A DNA stretch of 37,874 bases from Paraburkholderia solitsugae. GTDB taxonomy: Bacteria > Pseudomonadota > Gammaproteobacteria > Burkholderiales > Burkholderiaceae. The notes beneath the pieces are model-generated. The model searched no databases. It had not been told where the DNA came from and worked only from the letters and a program-made list of their open reading frames with translations. Position numbers and translations under genes: made by a program. Shown one piece after another: positions 25,941 through 34,243 of the stretch. The stretch is from assembly GCF_013177695.1 (NCBI RefSeq), contig NZ_WOEY01000063.1, positions 1 to 37,874 on the forward strand, written 5' to 3'. Numbering within the stretch: position 1 is the stretch's first letter; the number at the start of each line of letters is the position of its first letter.

Positions 25941-27593
25941 ATGGAAAAAATCTGGTTGAAGTCCTATCCGCCGGGCGTGCCGGCGGAGGTCGACACTACG
26001 CAGTTCAGCTCCCTTGGCGACTTGCTGGAGCAGAGTTTTGAGACGCACGCGGCAGAGCGCGCGTTCGTCTGCATGGGCCGCGAGTTGACTTACGGCGAGC
26101 TCGATACGAAGTCGCGCCACCTTGCGGCGTGGTTTCAATGGCTAGGCCTTGCGCGTGGGGCGCGCATTGCCGTGATGTTGCCGAATGTGCTGCAGTATCC
26201 GGTGGCCATGGCGGCCATCCTGCGTGCCGGTTACGTAGTGGTGAACGTCAATCCGCTGTACACGCCGCGTGAACTGGAGCATCAACTGAACGACAGCGGC
26301 GCGGAAGCGATCGTGCTGCTCGAACCGTTCGCGAAGACGCTCGAGGCCGTGCAAGCGAATACGTCGATCAGGCATGTCGTGCTGACCTCGATCGGCGAGA
26401 TGCTCGGTGCGGGTAGTCCTGAGGTTGCGGACAATGTGCCGCCAACTTCGCGTATTGCACTGAACGATGCCATCGCCCGTGGTTCGGACGCGGGCTTCAC
26501 GCCTGTCACGCTCACGCAAGGTGATGTGGCGGTGCTGCAATACACCGGTGGCACCACCGGCGTCTCGAAGGGCGCCACCTTGCTGCACGGAAATCTGATC
26601 GCCAACGTTCTGCAATCGGAGTTGTGGCGCGAGCCGGTCTATCGCGGGCGTACCGACATCAAGCAGTTCATCGCGGTCGTCGCGCTGCCGCTGTATCACA
26701 TCTTCGGGCTGACGGTCTGCGGCCTGCTGACGATGCGTTGCGGCGGCATGGGCATCCTGATTCCGAATCCGCGCGATCTGCCGGGGCTGATCAAAGCCTT
26801 GCAAGGCTACGCGATCAACTCGTTCCCGGGTGTGAACACCATGTTCAACGCGCTGCTGAACGAACCCGACCTCAAAACGCTCGACTTCTCCAGGCTGGTG
26901 CAATCGAACGGCGGCGGCATGGCGGTGCAGCAGGCCGTCGCGCAACGCTGGCAGGCGCTGACCGGCGTGCCAATCGTCGAAGGTTATGGGCTCTCGGAAA
27001 CCTCGCCGTGCGCCACAACCAATCTGCCGACGTCCACCGCGTTCACCGGAACGGTCGGCTTGCCGCTGCCGTCCACGGATATTTCGATTCGCGACGACGC
27101 CGGCCACGAGGTGCCTCTCGGCGAATGCGGCGAAATCTGCATTCGTGGGCCGCAGGTGATGGCCGGCTACTGGAACCGTCCTGATGAAACCGCGAAGGTG
27201 ATGACGCCGGACGGCTTTTTCAAATCCGGCGACATCGGCGTGATGACGGAAGAGGGCTTCGTGAAGATCGTCGACCGCAAGAAGGACATGATTCTGGTGT
27301 CGGGCTTCAACGTCTATCCGAACGAAATCGAGGGTGTGGTGGCAAAGCATCCGGGCGTGTTTGAGGTCGTGGCGGTCGGCGTGCCGGACGCGGAGGCGGG
27401 CGAGGTCGTGAAGCTCTACGTGGTGAAGAAAGATCCGGCGCTCACCGACGCGGATATTTTTTCGTTCTGCAAGGGGCAACTGACGGGTTACAAGCGCCCC
27501 AAGATCATCGAATTCCGCAGCGAGCTGCCGAAGACCAACGTCGGCAAGATTCTGCGGCGCGCATTGCGCGACGAGGTGAAGAGCGCGGGCTGA
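25941..27593 (+). CDS. long-chain fatty-acid-CoA ligase (FadD-type)
   Basis: The 550-residue AMP-forming ligase starts at ATG 25941, directly preceded by a perfect AAGGAGG Shine-Dalgarno. The P-loop motif is YTGGTTGVSKGA, A5-type motif VEGYGLSETSP, and hinge/lid segment KSGDIG ... VDRKKDMILVSGFNVYPNEIE. The catalytic lysine region ends PKTNVGKILRRALRDE. It activates fatty acids as CoA thioesters for beta-oxidation or lipid synthesis. Its position after the sulfatase-like gene and TetR suggests that the acid made from a released alcohol is activated here; the needed alcohol and aldehyde dehydrogenases are not in the window. Long-chain preference is inferred from overall similarity to FadD. Confidence 0.9.
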   Translation: MEKIWLKSYPPGVPAEVDTTQFSSLGDLLEQSFETHAAERAFVCMGRELTYGELDTKSRHLAAWFQWLGLARGARIAVMLPNVLQYPVAMAAILRAGYVVVNVNPLYTPRELEHQLNDSGAEAIVLLEPFAKTLEAVQANTSIRHVVLTSIGEMLGAGSPEVADNVPPTSRIALNDAIARGSDAGFTPVTLTQGDVAVLQYTGGTTGVSKGATLLHGNLIANVLQSELWREPVYRGRTDIKQFIAVVALPLYHIFGLTVCGLLTMRCGGMGILIPNPRDLPGLIKALQGYAINSFPGVNTMFNALLNEPDLKTLDFSRLVQSNGGGMAVQQAVAQRWQALTGVPIVEGYGLSETSPCATTNLPTSTAFTGTVGLPLPSTDISIRDDAGHEVPLGECGEICIRGPQVMAGYWNRPDETAKVMTPDGFFKSGDIGVMTEEGFVKIVDRKKDMILVSGFNVYPNEIEGVVAKHPGVFEVVAVGVPDAEAGEVVKLYVVKKDPALTDADIFSFCKGQLTGYKRPKIIEFRSELPKTNVGKILRRALRDEVKSAG

Positions 27594-27695
27594 AAACGGG
27601 CGTGCCATGCGGCTCGCCGAGTGTGGCACGCTCTGCAGCTTGGCGTAATTCCGGGTACATTGTCGTTCTCGACATCACGCACTAGGGAGTACACG

Positions 27696-28082
27696 ATGCG
27701 CCTGCTTCATACCATGCTCCGGGTCGGCGACCTGGACCGTTCGATTGCCTTCTACACAGACCTGCTCGGTATGAAATTGCTGCGCCGGAATGACTATCCG
27801 GACGGCAAGTTCACGCTTGCTTTCGTGGGCTATGAAGACGAACGCGACGGCACCGTACTTGAACTCACGCACAACTGGGACACGCCGTCGTATGACCTCG
27901 GCACCGGCTTCGGGCACCTCGCGGTCGAAGTCGAAGACGCTTACGCGGCATGCGACAAGATCAAGGCCCAGGGAGGCAAGGTCGTGCGCGAGGCCGGTCC
28001 GATGAAACACGGTACTACCGTGATCGCCTTCGTCGAAGATCCGGACGGCTACAAGATCGAGTTCATCCAGAAGAAAAAGTGA
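27696..28082 (+). CDS. gloA: glyoxalase I (lactoylglutathione lyase)
   Basis: This 128-residue enzyme converts the methylglyoxal-glutathione hemithioacetal to S-lactoylglutathione. The four metal ligands of the E. coli nickel enzyme are present: His5 (RLLHTML), Glu in TVLELTHNW, His in GFGHLAVEV and Glu in YKIEFIQ. Length fits the short nickel-dependent class. The start ATG 27696 has GGGAG 7 bases upstream. The NTF2-like gene begins 26 bp downstream and is probably co-transcribed. Confidence 0.95.
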   Translation: MRLLHTMLRVGDLDRSIAFYTDLLGMKLLRRNDYPDGKFTLAFVGYEDERDGTVLELTHNWDTPSYDLGTGFGHLAVEVEDAYAACDKIKAQGGKVVREAGPMKHGTTVIAFVEDPDGYKIEFIQKKK

Positions 28083-28108
28083 CGTAAGCGGCGGGGCGAG
28101 GACAGGCA

Positions 28109-28507
28109 ATGAATCACAGCAATCCCTACTTCAAAGAACTTGGCGACATCCACGTCGAAATCCAGGCTTTGTTCGACGGTTCCGCGGATCACGGCGCGCT
28201 GGATCGCATCATGGCGCGCTTCGCGCCGCAATTCACGCTGGTCATGCCGTCCGGTCTCGCTCTGGACTTCGCGGGCCTGCGGGAGATTTTCGCGAAGCTG
28301 AACGGCGCGCGCCCCGGCTCGCGGATCACGATCCGCGATATGGAGATCGTGTCCGAGTATCCATCGGGCGCAGTGGTGAAATATCGTGAGTATCAGCGCG
28401 ACAGCGCGGGCAATGCGAACGTGCGGCGCTCGACGGCGGTGATGGACCTCGACGCGCACGGCAAAGTGACGTGGCGTCACCTGCAGGAAACCTTCTGTAC
28501 GGACTGA
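28109..28507 (+). CDS. NTF2-like / DUF4440-type small protein
   Basis: The 132-residue soluble protein has the alpha-beta pattern of an NTF2-like cone fold: an N-terminal helix (IHVEIQALFDG), FAPQFTLVMPSGLALDFAGLREIFAKL, then alternating strands ITIRDMEIVSEY, AVVKYREYQRD, RRSTAVMDLD and VTWRHLQETF. Such proteins bind small ligands or act as isomerases; none of the residues reveals a reaction. It follows gloA closely with a GAGG Shine-Dalgarno and ends before a terminator hairpin, so it is likely the last gene of a gloA transcript. Confidence 0.7.
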   Translation: MNHSNPYFKELGDIHVEIQALFDGSADHGALDRIMARFAPQFTLVMPSGLALDFAGLREIFAKLNGARPGSRITIRDMEIVSEYPSGAVVKYREYQRDSAGNANVRRSTAVMDLDAHGKVTWRHLQETFCTD

Positions 28508-28525
28508 GTTGCGGGCTTCAGAGGG

Positions 28526-28550
28526 CCGGCGCTTCGCGTTGAGGCGCCGG
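28526..28550 (+). terminator. terminator after the gloA-NTF2 unit
   Basis: A 7-bp GC stem CCGGCGC/GCGCCGG with an 11-base loop is followed by TTT on the plus strand. It lies 19 bp after the stop codon. Confidence 0.6.
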
Positions 28551-28570
28551 TTTCAAGGCTTCATAGCCGA

Positions 28571-28603
28571 AAGACCGAAGTCTTGAAGGGCCGAAGAAGG
28601 CCC
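28571..28603 (-). terminator. double hairpin ending the leftward glyQ operon
   Basis: On the minus strand two hairpins follow the metalloprotease stop: GGGCC/GGCCC (28588-28603), then AAGAC-TTCG-GTCTT (28571-28584), which has the very stable C(UUCG)G tetraloop followed by T. The CCGAAG/TTCGG word repeats four times over 28566-28607. Confidence 0.5.
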
Positions 28604-28610
28604 GAAGGCT

Positions 28611-29501
28611 TTAAAGCGTCGGCAGCAATTCCGGCGGATGCGACTTCAACGTCTGCCGCGCTTCGCGGAATTCCGGAAAAATCGACTCGACTGTCTGCCA
28701 GAAACGCGGACTGTGATTCATCTCGCGCAGATGCGCGAGCTCGTGCGCGACGACGTAATCGATGATCGACAGCGGGAAGTGAATCAGCCGCCAGTTCAGT
28801 CGAATTTTGCCGTCGCTTGAACAGCTGCCCCAACGCGTGGCCGCAGAAGATAGTGCATAGGCGCGATAGTTGACACCCAGCTTCTCCGCGTAGATCGCGA
28901 GGCGCTCGCCGAACAGGCGTTTTGCTTCGCCTTGCAGCCAGCCTTGCACACGATCCTTGATCTGCTGCGGGTCCGCTTGCAATGGCAGCGGCACTTGCAG
29001 CGCGGCTTCATCCGCGTTGAACGCGAGCGTGCCTTGCGGCGAGCCGAGCTTCACGCGCACCGGCTGGCCGAGATACGGCACTTCCGCACCATCTTTCCAG
29101 TCAACCTTGGGCAACGCACGCTGTTCGACACGCGTTTGCCATTCGATCAGCTTCGTAAAAATCCAGCGCTGCTTTTCGGTGATGGCGGTTTCGATATCCG
29201 CGAGCGTGACCCAACGTGGTGCGGTGATCATCAAGCCGGTGCTGTCGATCGCAAAGCCGATCGAGCGGCGTGCCGAGCGCTTGAGCACGTAATGCAGCGT
29301 GCGCGAACCGATGGTGAGGCTGCGCAGCTTGCTGCCGTCCGGTGCGAGCGGCACGGCCGGCTGCTGCCCGCTCTGCGAGCCGGTCGTTGGTGCGGACGGT
29401 GACGGGGACGACGACGTCGACCCCGGCTCGGCAAAGAGCGGGAGATCGAGCTGCCGGTTATCGAGCGCCGCAGCGGGCTGCGACGTAGGAGACTTCTGCA
29501 T
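28611..29501 (-). CDS. YgjP/DUF45-type zinc metalloprotease
   Basis: The 296-residue protein has a disordered Ser/Pro-rich N-terminus (about 1-60), then a conserved DUF45 domain: RTLHYVLKRSARRSIGFAID, ITAPRWVTLADIETAI, WGSCSSDGKIRLNWRL, and the zinc motif HELAHLREMNHSPRFW with HExxH-type His-Glu-x-x-His and a third His eight residues on. The family, often annotated as an SprT- or M48-like metallopeptidase, includes E. coli YgjP; its substrate is not known. It is the last gene of the leftward glyQ-glyS-gmhB-plsC run, starting 44 bp after plsC ends. Confidence 0.85.
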   Translation of the reverse strand: MQKSPTSQPAAALDNRQLDLPLFAEPGSTSSSPSPSAPTTGSQSGQQPAVPLAPDGSKLRSLTIGSRTLHYVLKRSARRSIGFAIDSTGLMITAPRWVTLADIETAITEKQRWIFTKLIEWQTRVEQRALPKVDWKDGAEVPYLGQPVRVKLGSPQGTLAFNADEAALQVPLPLQADPQQIKDRVQGWLQGEAKRLFGERLAIYAEKLGVNYRAYALSSAATRWGSCSSDGKIRLNWRLIHFPLSIIDYVVAHELAHLREMNHSPRFWQTVESIFPEFREARQTLKSHPPELLPTL

Positions 29502-29545
29502 CAGATTCGGCTTCGCGCAAATGCGCCTTCGAGGGCGCGGGCGCG

Positions 29546-30304
29546 TCAGATTGGTGCGGCGGCGGAAGTGCTTTCCGCCGCGCGGTACGCGGTAGGATCG
29601 ATGCGACGCATCTCAGCTTCGATCCACTTTTCGACGCGCGTGTTCACTTCATCGGGCGTGAGCCCCGTCGTGTCGATCGGCTTGCCGATCGACACTGTGA
29701 CTATACCCGCATATTTGAGAAACGAGTTGCGCGGCCACACACGTCCGGCGTTGTGCGCGATCGGCACGACGGGCGCGCCGGTGGCAATGGCAAAACGCGC
29801 ACCGCCTGTTTTGTACTTGCCTTGCTTGCCGGTCGGCGTACGCGTTCCTTCCGGAAACATGATCACCCAGGCCCCTTCCGCCATGCGTTGCTTGCCTTGT
29901 TTGATGACCGATTCGAACGCGTACTTACCTTCCTTGCGATCGATGTGAACCATCTTCAGCATGCCCAATGCCCAGCCGAAGAACGGCACGTACAGCAGTT
30001 CGCGCTTGAACACGTAGCACAGCGGCCGTGGCATCAGCGCCGGAAACGCCAGCGTTTCCCATGCCGATTGATGCTTGGACAGCAGTACGGCCGGACCATC
30101 GGGCAGGTTCTCATAGCCCTCGATGTTGTAGCGGATGCCGTTCAGCCAGCGCACCGTGTGGAGCGTGGCGCGGCACCAGCCGGCCGCCATCCAGTAGCGA
30201 TTGTCGGCTCGCATGAACGGAAACGCGATGAAGCACGCGGTTGCGTACGGCACCGTGAAGAGCACGAAGTAGATCAGCAGCAGCAAAGAACGAATGAAGC
30301 GCAT
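29546..30304 (-). CDS. plsC: 1-acyl-sn-glycerol-3-phosphate acyltransferase
   Basis: The 252-residue enzyme (ATG 30304) starts with a membrane-anchoring helix RFIRSLLLLIYFVLFTVPYA. The acyltransferase motif I is HQSAWETL, an HX4E variant of the usual HX4D found in many betaproteobacteria. Motif II FKRELLYVPFFGWAL, motif III FPEGTRTPTG and motif IV VVPIAHNAG are present. It acylates lysophosphatidic acid to phosphatidic acid at the inner membrane. It follows gmhB by 40 bp. Confidence 0.92.
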   Translation of the reverse strand: MRFIRSLLLLIYFVLFTVPYATACFIAFPFMRADNRYWMAAGWCRATLHTVRWLNGIRYNIEGYENLPDGPAVLLSKHQSAWETLAFPALMPRPLCYVFKRELLYVPFFGWALGMLKMVHIDRKEGKYAFESVIKQGKQRMAEGAWVIMFPEGTRTPTGKQGKYKTGGARFAIATGAPVVPIAHNAGRVWPRNSFLKYAGIVTVSIGKPIDTTGLTPDEVNTRVEKWIEAEMRRIDPTAYRAAESTSAAAPI

Positions 30305-30344
30305 CGGCGTGGTCAGTGAGGGTGGGAGACGCGCGTGGTGCGCG

Positions 30345-30902
30345 TCACTCGTGATGAGCGTCGGCAAGGAAGTCGAGTGCGAACGCGCGCAGGTCGTCGT
30401 GCACACGCGTGCCCTCTGGCAGGCCGCCGGCTGCGAGCGTCTTGCGGCCCTTGCCGGTCAGCACCAGATGCGTCGGATGGCCGAGCGACGCGCCCGCTTG
30501 CAGGTCGCGCATCGCGTCGCCGACCACCGGCGTATGGTGCGGATCGACTTCGAAACGTTCGGCGATCATCTTCAGCATGCCGGGCTTCGGTTTGCGGCAT
30601 TCGCATTGATCCTGCGCCGTGTGCGGGCAGAAAAACACGGCGTCGATGCGCCCGCCGACCGCCGCCGCCATGCGATGCATTTTCAGATGCATCGCATTGA
30701 GCGCGTTCATGTCGAAGAGACCGCGGCCGATGCCCGACTGGTTGGTCGCGATTGCCACGCGATAACCCGCCTGGTTCAGCCGCGCGATCGCTTCGAGCGA
30801 ACCGGGCAGGGCAACCCATTCGTCCGGCGACTTGATGAACGCGTCGGAATCGACGTTGATCACGCCGTCGCGGTCGAGAATCACCACCTTTTTGGTTGGC
30901 AT
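30345..30902 (-). CDS. gmhB: D-glycero-D-manno-heptose 1,7-bisphosphate 7-phosphatase
   Basis: The 185-residue HAD-family phosphatase acts in ADP-heptose synthesis for the LPS inner core. The nucleophile motif is VILDRDGVIN, motif II ATNQSGIGRG, and the zinc-binding loop is CPHTAQDQCECRKPKP (Cys-x-His ... Cys-x-Cys), specific for GmhB/HisB-N type. VGDAMRDLQAGA carries the final acidic motif. It starts 10 bp after the glyS stop and precedes plsC, so the operon joins translation and envelope functions. Confidence 0.93.
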   Translation of the reverse strand: MPTKKVVILDRDGVINVDSDAFIKSPDEWVALPGSLEAIARLNQAGYRVAIATNQSGIGRGLFDMNALNAMHLKMHRMAAAVGGRIDAVFFCPHTAQDQCECRKPKPGMLKMIAERFEVDPHHTPVVGDAMRDLQAGASLGHPTHLVLTGKGRKTLAAGGLPEGTRVHDDLRAFALDFLADAHHE

Positions 30903-30912
30903 GGCGCGGGGC

Positions 30913-33012
30913 TCAGGCGGCGAGTCGGGAAATGTCGGCGACGCAATTCATCTGCTGATGCAGTGCGCCGAGCAAAGCCAGACGGTTGGCGCGCAACGCC
31001 GGATCTTCGGCGTTGACCATCACGTCGTTGAAGAACGTGTCGACCGGTTCGCGCAACGCGGCGAGCGCGGTCAGCGCGCCCGTGTAGTCGCGTGCGGCGA
31101 GTTGCGATTGCACGCGCGGCGCGACCTGTTCGAGCTGCGCATGCAAGGCTTGTTCCGCCGCTTCGGTCAGTAGCGTGATCTGCACGCCACCGTTCGTGGC
31201 GCTTTCCGACTTCTTCAGGATGTTCGAAATGCGCTTGTTGGCCGCCGCGAGCGAGGCCGCTTCCGGCAACGCCGCGAATTCGCGCACTGCATCGAGGCGC
31301 GCGACGATGTCGTCGAGGCGCGTCGGTTCCAGTGCCAACACCGCGTCGATTTCACCCGGCGCATAGCCGCGCTCGCGCAGCAGACCGCGCAGGCGGTCCA
31401 TGCTGAATTCGTAGATCGCCTGAGTCGAGTCAGCGACGCCCGCTACTGCGGCGAATTGCGCGTAAGCAGTACGCAACAGTTCGATCAGATCGACCGGCAG
31501 TTGCTTCTCGACCAGAATCCGCAGCACGCCGAGCGCATGGCGGCGCAGCGCGAACGGGTCTTTCTCGCCGGTCGGTTGCAGACCGATGCCCCAGATGCCG
31601 ACCAGCGTTTCGAGCTTGTCGGCGAGAGCGACGACGGTGCCGGTTGCCGTGGTCGGCAACGCATCTCCGGAGAAACGCGGCTGATAGTGTTCCGAGCATG
31701 CCAGCGCGACTTCTTCCGGCTCGCCGTCGTGGCGCGCGTAGTACGTGCCCATCGTGCCTTGCAGCTCGGGGAATTCGCCGACCATGTCGGTGATCAGGTC
31801 GGCCTTGGCGAGGCGCGCGGCGCGCTTCGCGAGCGCGACATCTGTGCCGATCAGCGAGGCAATTGCACCGGCCAGCGCCTCGACGCGCTCGACGCGTTGT
31901 AGAGCCGAACCCAGCTTGTTGTGATACACGACGTTCGCGAGCAGCGGCACGCGGTCGGCGAGCGGTTTCTTCTTGTCCTGCTCGAAGAAGAACTTCGCAT
32001 CAGCCAGACGCGGACGCACCACGCGCTCGTTGCCTTCGACGATATCGCCCGGCGTCTTCGTTTCGATGTTGGACACGATCAGGAAGCGCGAGCGCAGCTT
32101 GCCGTTCGCATCCGTCAACGCGAAGTATTTCTGGTTCGTCTGCATCGTTAGGATCAGGCATTCTTGCGGCACTTGCAGGAATTCGTCCTCGAAACGGCAG
32201 GCGTAGACCACCGGCCATTCGACCAGCGAATTCACTTCATCCAGCAGCGCTTCCGGCATGACGACTTGGTCGTCGTCGGCTTGCGCGAGCAGATGCGTGC
32301 GGATGGTTTCCTTGCGGTCGGCGAAATTTGCGACCACGTGGCCCTTGTGCATCAGCGTATCGGCGTACGAATCCGCGTGCTGGATCTGCACGAGGCCTTC
32401 GGACAGGAAGCGGTGGCCGAGCGTGGTGTCGTCGGCATCGACGCCCAATGCCGTGACCGGCACGACCTGTTCGCCGTGCAACGTGGTCAGACGATGCGCC
32501 GGACGCACGAACTGCACACTGGTGCCGTCCGGGCGCTGATACGTCATCGGCTTCGGAATCGGCAACTTGGCGATCGTTTCGTCGAGCGCGCTTTGCAGGC
32601 CTTCGGCGAGCGTGGCGCCCGGCGCGGCGTAGCGCAGGAAGAAGGCTTCGGCCTTACCGTCCTGCGCCCGTTCCAGGTCGTTCACCGAAAAATCGGGGAA
32701 GCCGAGCGCGGCCAGTTTCTTGGCGAGCGGCGCGGTGGGCTGGCCGTCTTTATCGAGCGCGACGGAAACCGGCAGCACTTTTTCGCGCACATGTTTTTCC
32801 GGCGCGACTGAACGCACGTTCTTGATCGTGACGGCGAGGCGGCGCGGTGTGGCGTAACGTTCGAACGACAGTTCGCCTTCGACCAGGTCGCGCGCCGCGA
32901 GGCGCTGCGCAATGCCTTCGGCGAAGGCGTCGCCGAGACGCGCGAGCGCTTTCGGCGGCAGTTCTTCGGTCAGCAGCTCGACGAGCAGGGTAGCTTGATG
33001 GGGTTGAGTCAT
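30913..33012 (-). CDS. glyS: glycine-tRNA ligase beta subunit
   Basis: The 699-residue protein matches the bacterial GlyS beta subunit (E. coli 689). It opens LLVELLTEELPPKALARLG, contains RYATPRRLAVTIKNV and FEQDKKKPLADRVPLLANVVYH, the HD-like segment LAKADLITDMVGEFPELQGTMGTYYA, and DKLETLVGIWGIGLQPTGEKDPFALRRHALG. The C-terminal DALR-like anticodon region ends before a conserved N-R-L-A-L-L tail. It binds tRNA-Gly in the alpha2-beta2 enzyme with glyQ, which lies 15 bp upstream. Confidence 0.97.
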   Translation of the reverse strand: MTQPHQATLLVELLTEELPPKALARLGDAFAEGIAQRLAARDLVEGELSFERYATPRRLAVTIKNVRSVAPEKHVREKVLPVSVALDKDGQPTAPLAKKLAALGFPDFSVNDLERAQDGKAEAFFLRYAAPGATLAEGLQSALDETIAKLPIPKPMTYQRPDGTSVQFVRPAHRLTTLHGEQVVPVTALGVDADDTTLGHRFLSEGLVQIQHADSYADTLMHKGHVVANFADRKETIRTHLLAQADDDQVVMPEALLDEVNSLVEWPVVYACRFEDEFLQVPQECLILTMQTNQKYFALTDANGKLRSRFLIVSNIETKTPGDIVEGNERVVRPRLADAKFFFEQDKKKPLADRVPLLANVVYHNKLGSALQRVERVEALAGAIASLIGTDVALAKRAARLAKADLITDMVGEFPELQGTMGTYYARHDGEPEEVALACSEHYQPRFSGDALPTTATGTVVALADKLETLVGIWGIGLQPTGEKDPFALRRHALGVLRILVEKQLPVDLIELLRTAYAQFAAVAGVADSTQAIYEFSMDRLRGLLRERGYAPGEIDAVLALEPTRLDDIVARLDAVREFAALPEAASLAAANKRISNILKKSESATNGGVQITLLTEAAEQALHAQLEQVAPRVQSQLAARDYTGALTALAALREPVDTFFNDVMVNAEDPALRANRLALLGALHQQMNCVADISRLAA

Positions 33013-33027
33013 TTCTTGATGTTCTCG

Positions 33028-34035
33028 TCAGTCCTGGTCGATCTTGCGTTCGATTTTCAGCGGCGGTGCCCATGCGGGCATGGCTGCATCCTGTTCGTCG
33101 GTCGTCAGGCCGGGCACGCCGTGCACCGGATTGCCGAGCATCGGGAAACCGAGCTTCTCGCGCGAGTCGTAGTAAGCCTGTGCGACCAGACGCGACAGCG
33201 CGCGAATCCGGCCGATGTAGGCTGCACGTTCCGTGACGGAGATCGCCCCGCGGGCGTCGAGCAGGTTGAACGTGTGGCCGGCCTTCAGCACCAGTTCATA
33301 AGCGGGCAGCGCGATCTGCGCTTCGATCATGCGCTTCGCTTCCGCTTCGTAGCTGTTGAAGAACGTGAACAGCAGATCGACGTTCGCATGCTCGAAGTTG
33401 TAGGTCGACTGTTCGACTTCGTTCTGGTGGTACACGTCGCCGTACGTCAGGCGGCGCAGTTCCGGGCCGTTCGGGCCTTGCTCTTCCCACTCGGTCCAGA
33501 CGAGGTCGTAGACGTTCTCGACCTTCTGCAGATACATGGCCAGACGTTCGAGGCCGTAGGTGATTTCGCCGAGCACCGGCTTGCAGTCTAGACCGCCGAC
33601 TTGCTGGAAGTAGGTGAACTGGGTCACTTCCATGCCGTTCAGCCACACTTCCCAGCCAAGGCCCCAGGCGCCGAGCGTGGGGTTTTCCCAGTCGTCTTCG
33701 ACGAAACGCACGTCGTTCTGCTTCAGATCGAAGCCAAGTGCTTCCAGCGAGCCGAGGTACAGGTCGAGGATGTTTTCTGGCGCCGGCTTCAGCACGACCT
33801 GGTACTGGTAGTAATGCTGCAGGCGGTTCGGGTTCTCGCCGTACCGGCCGTCTTTGGGGCGGCGCGACGGCTGCACATAGGCTGCTCGCCACGGTTCCGG
33901 ACCGATCGCGCGCAGGAAAGTATGGACGTGGGACGTGCCCGCGCCGACTTCCATGTCGATCGGCTGGAGCAACGCGCAACCCTGCTTATCCCAGTAGGAC
34001 TGCAGTGTCAGGATGATTTGCTGAAACGTGAGCAT
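33028..34035 (-). CDS. glyQ: glycine-tRNA ligase alpha subunit
   Basis: The 335-residue catalytic alpha subunit forms glycyl-adenylate. It begins LTFQQIILTLQSYWDKQGC and contains MEVGAGTSHVHTFLRAIGPEPW, PSRRPKDGRYGENPNRLQHYYQYQV and GLDCKPVLGEITYGLERLAMYLQ, all strongly conserved. I chose ATG 34035, with AAAGG upstream, over the longer frame starting at 34068. It is the first gene of the leftward operon, with a candidate promoter at 34116-34144. The C-terminus has an extension ending KIERKIDQD. Confidence 0.97.
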   Translation of the reverse strand: MLTFQQIILTLQSYWDKQGCALLQPIDMEVGAGTSHVHTFLRAIGPEPWRAAYVQPSRRPKDGRYGENPNRLQHYYQYQVVLKPAPENILDLYLGSLEALGFDLKQNDVRFVEDDWENPTLGAWGLGWEVWLNGMEVTQFTYFQQVGGLDCKPVLGEITYGLERLAMYLQKVENVYDLVWTEWEEQGPNGPELRRLTYGDVYHQNEVEQSTYNFEHANVDLLFTFFNSYEAEAKRMIEAQIALPAYELVLKAGHTFNLLDARGAISVTERAAYIGRIRALSRLVAQAYYDSREKLGFPMLGNPVHGVPGLTTDEQDAAMPAWAPPLKIERKIDQD

Positions 34036-34115
34036 GAAGTGCCTTTCGGGCATAGGGCCGCGCCGCAAACGCCGGAGCGCGCGAGCTGGCCGTGGAGCGA
34101 AGTGCTAAACCGTAG

Positions 34116-34144
34116 ATTTTAACGGAAAGGGAGGGGGGTGTCCG
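34116..34144 (-). promoter_or_regulatory. candidate sigma-70 promoter for glyQ operon
   Basis: On the minus strand, -35 CGGACA (34139-34144) and -10 TAAAAT (34116-34121, 5/6) are 17 bp apart. This predicts a leader of about 75 bases before glyQ. No T-box is expected or seen. Confidence 0.5.
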
Positions 34145-34190
34145 TTTTACGGGGTCGGACGGGGACCGAAGTGTTCTCCAAACGAAAAAA

Positions 34191-34207
34191 GGCCGCTTCA
34201 GGCGGCC
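34191..34207 (-). terminator. intrinsic terminator downstream of the FkbM gene
   Basis: On the minus strand GGCCGC pairs with GCGGCC around a 5-base loop and is followed by six T (34185-34190). It is a textbook terminator for the leftward FkbM gene that ends at 34244. Confidence 0.82.
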
Positions 34208-34243
34208 GATTGTCGTTCTTCTTCTCGAGACGCGTCCCGTCCG

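Noticed and set aside
26142..27629. 495-codon minus-strand frame across the acyl-CoA ligase
   Set aside because: It is antisense to a well-conserved enzyme and shows no domain signal.
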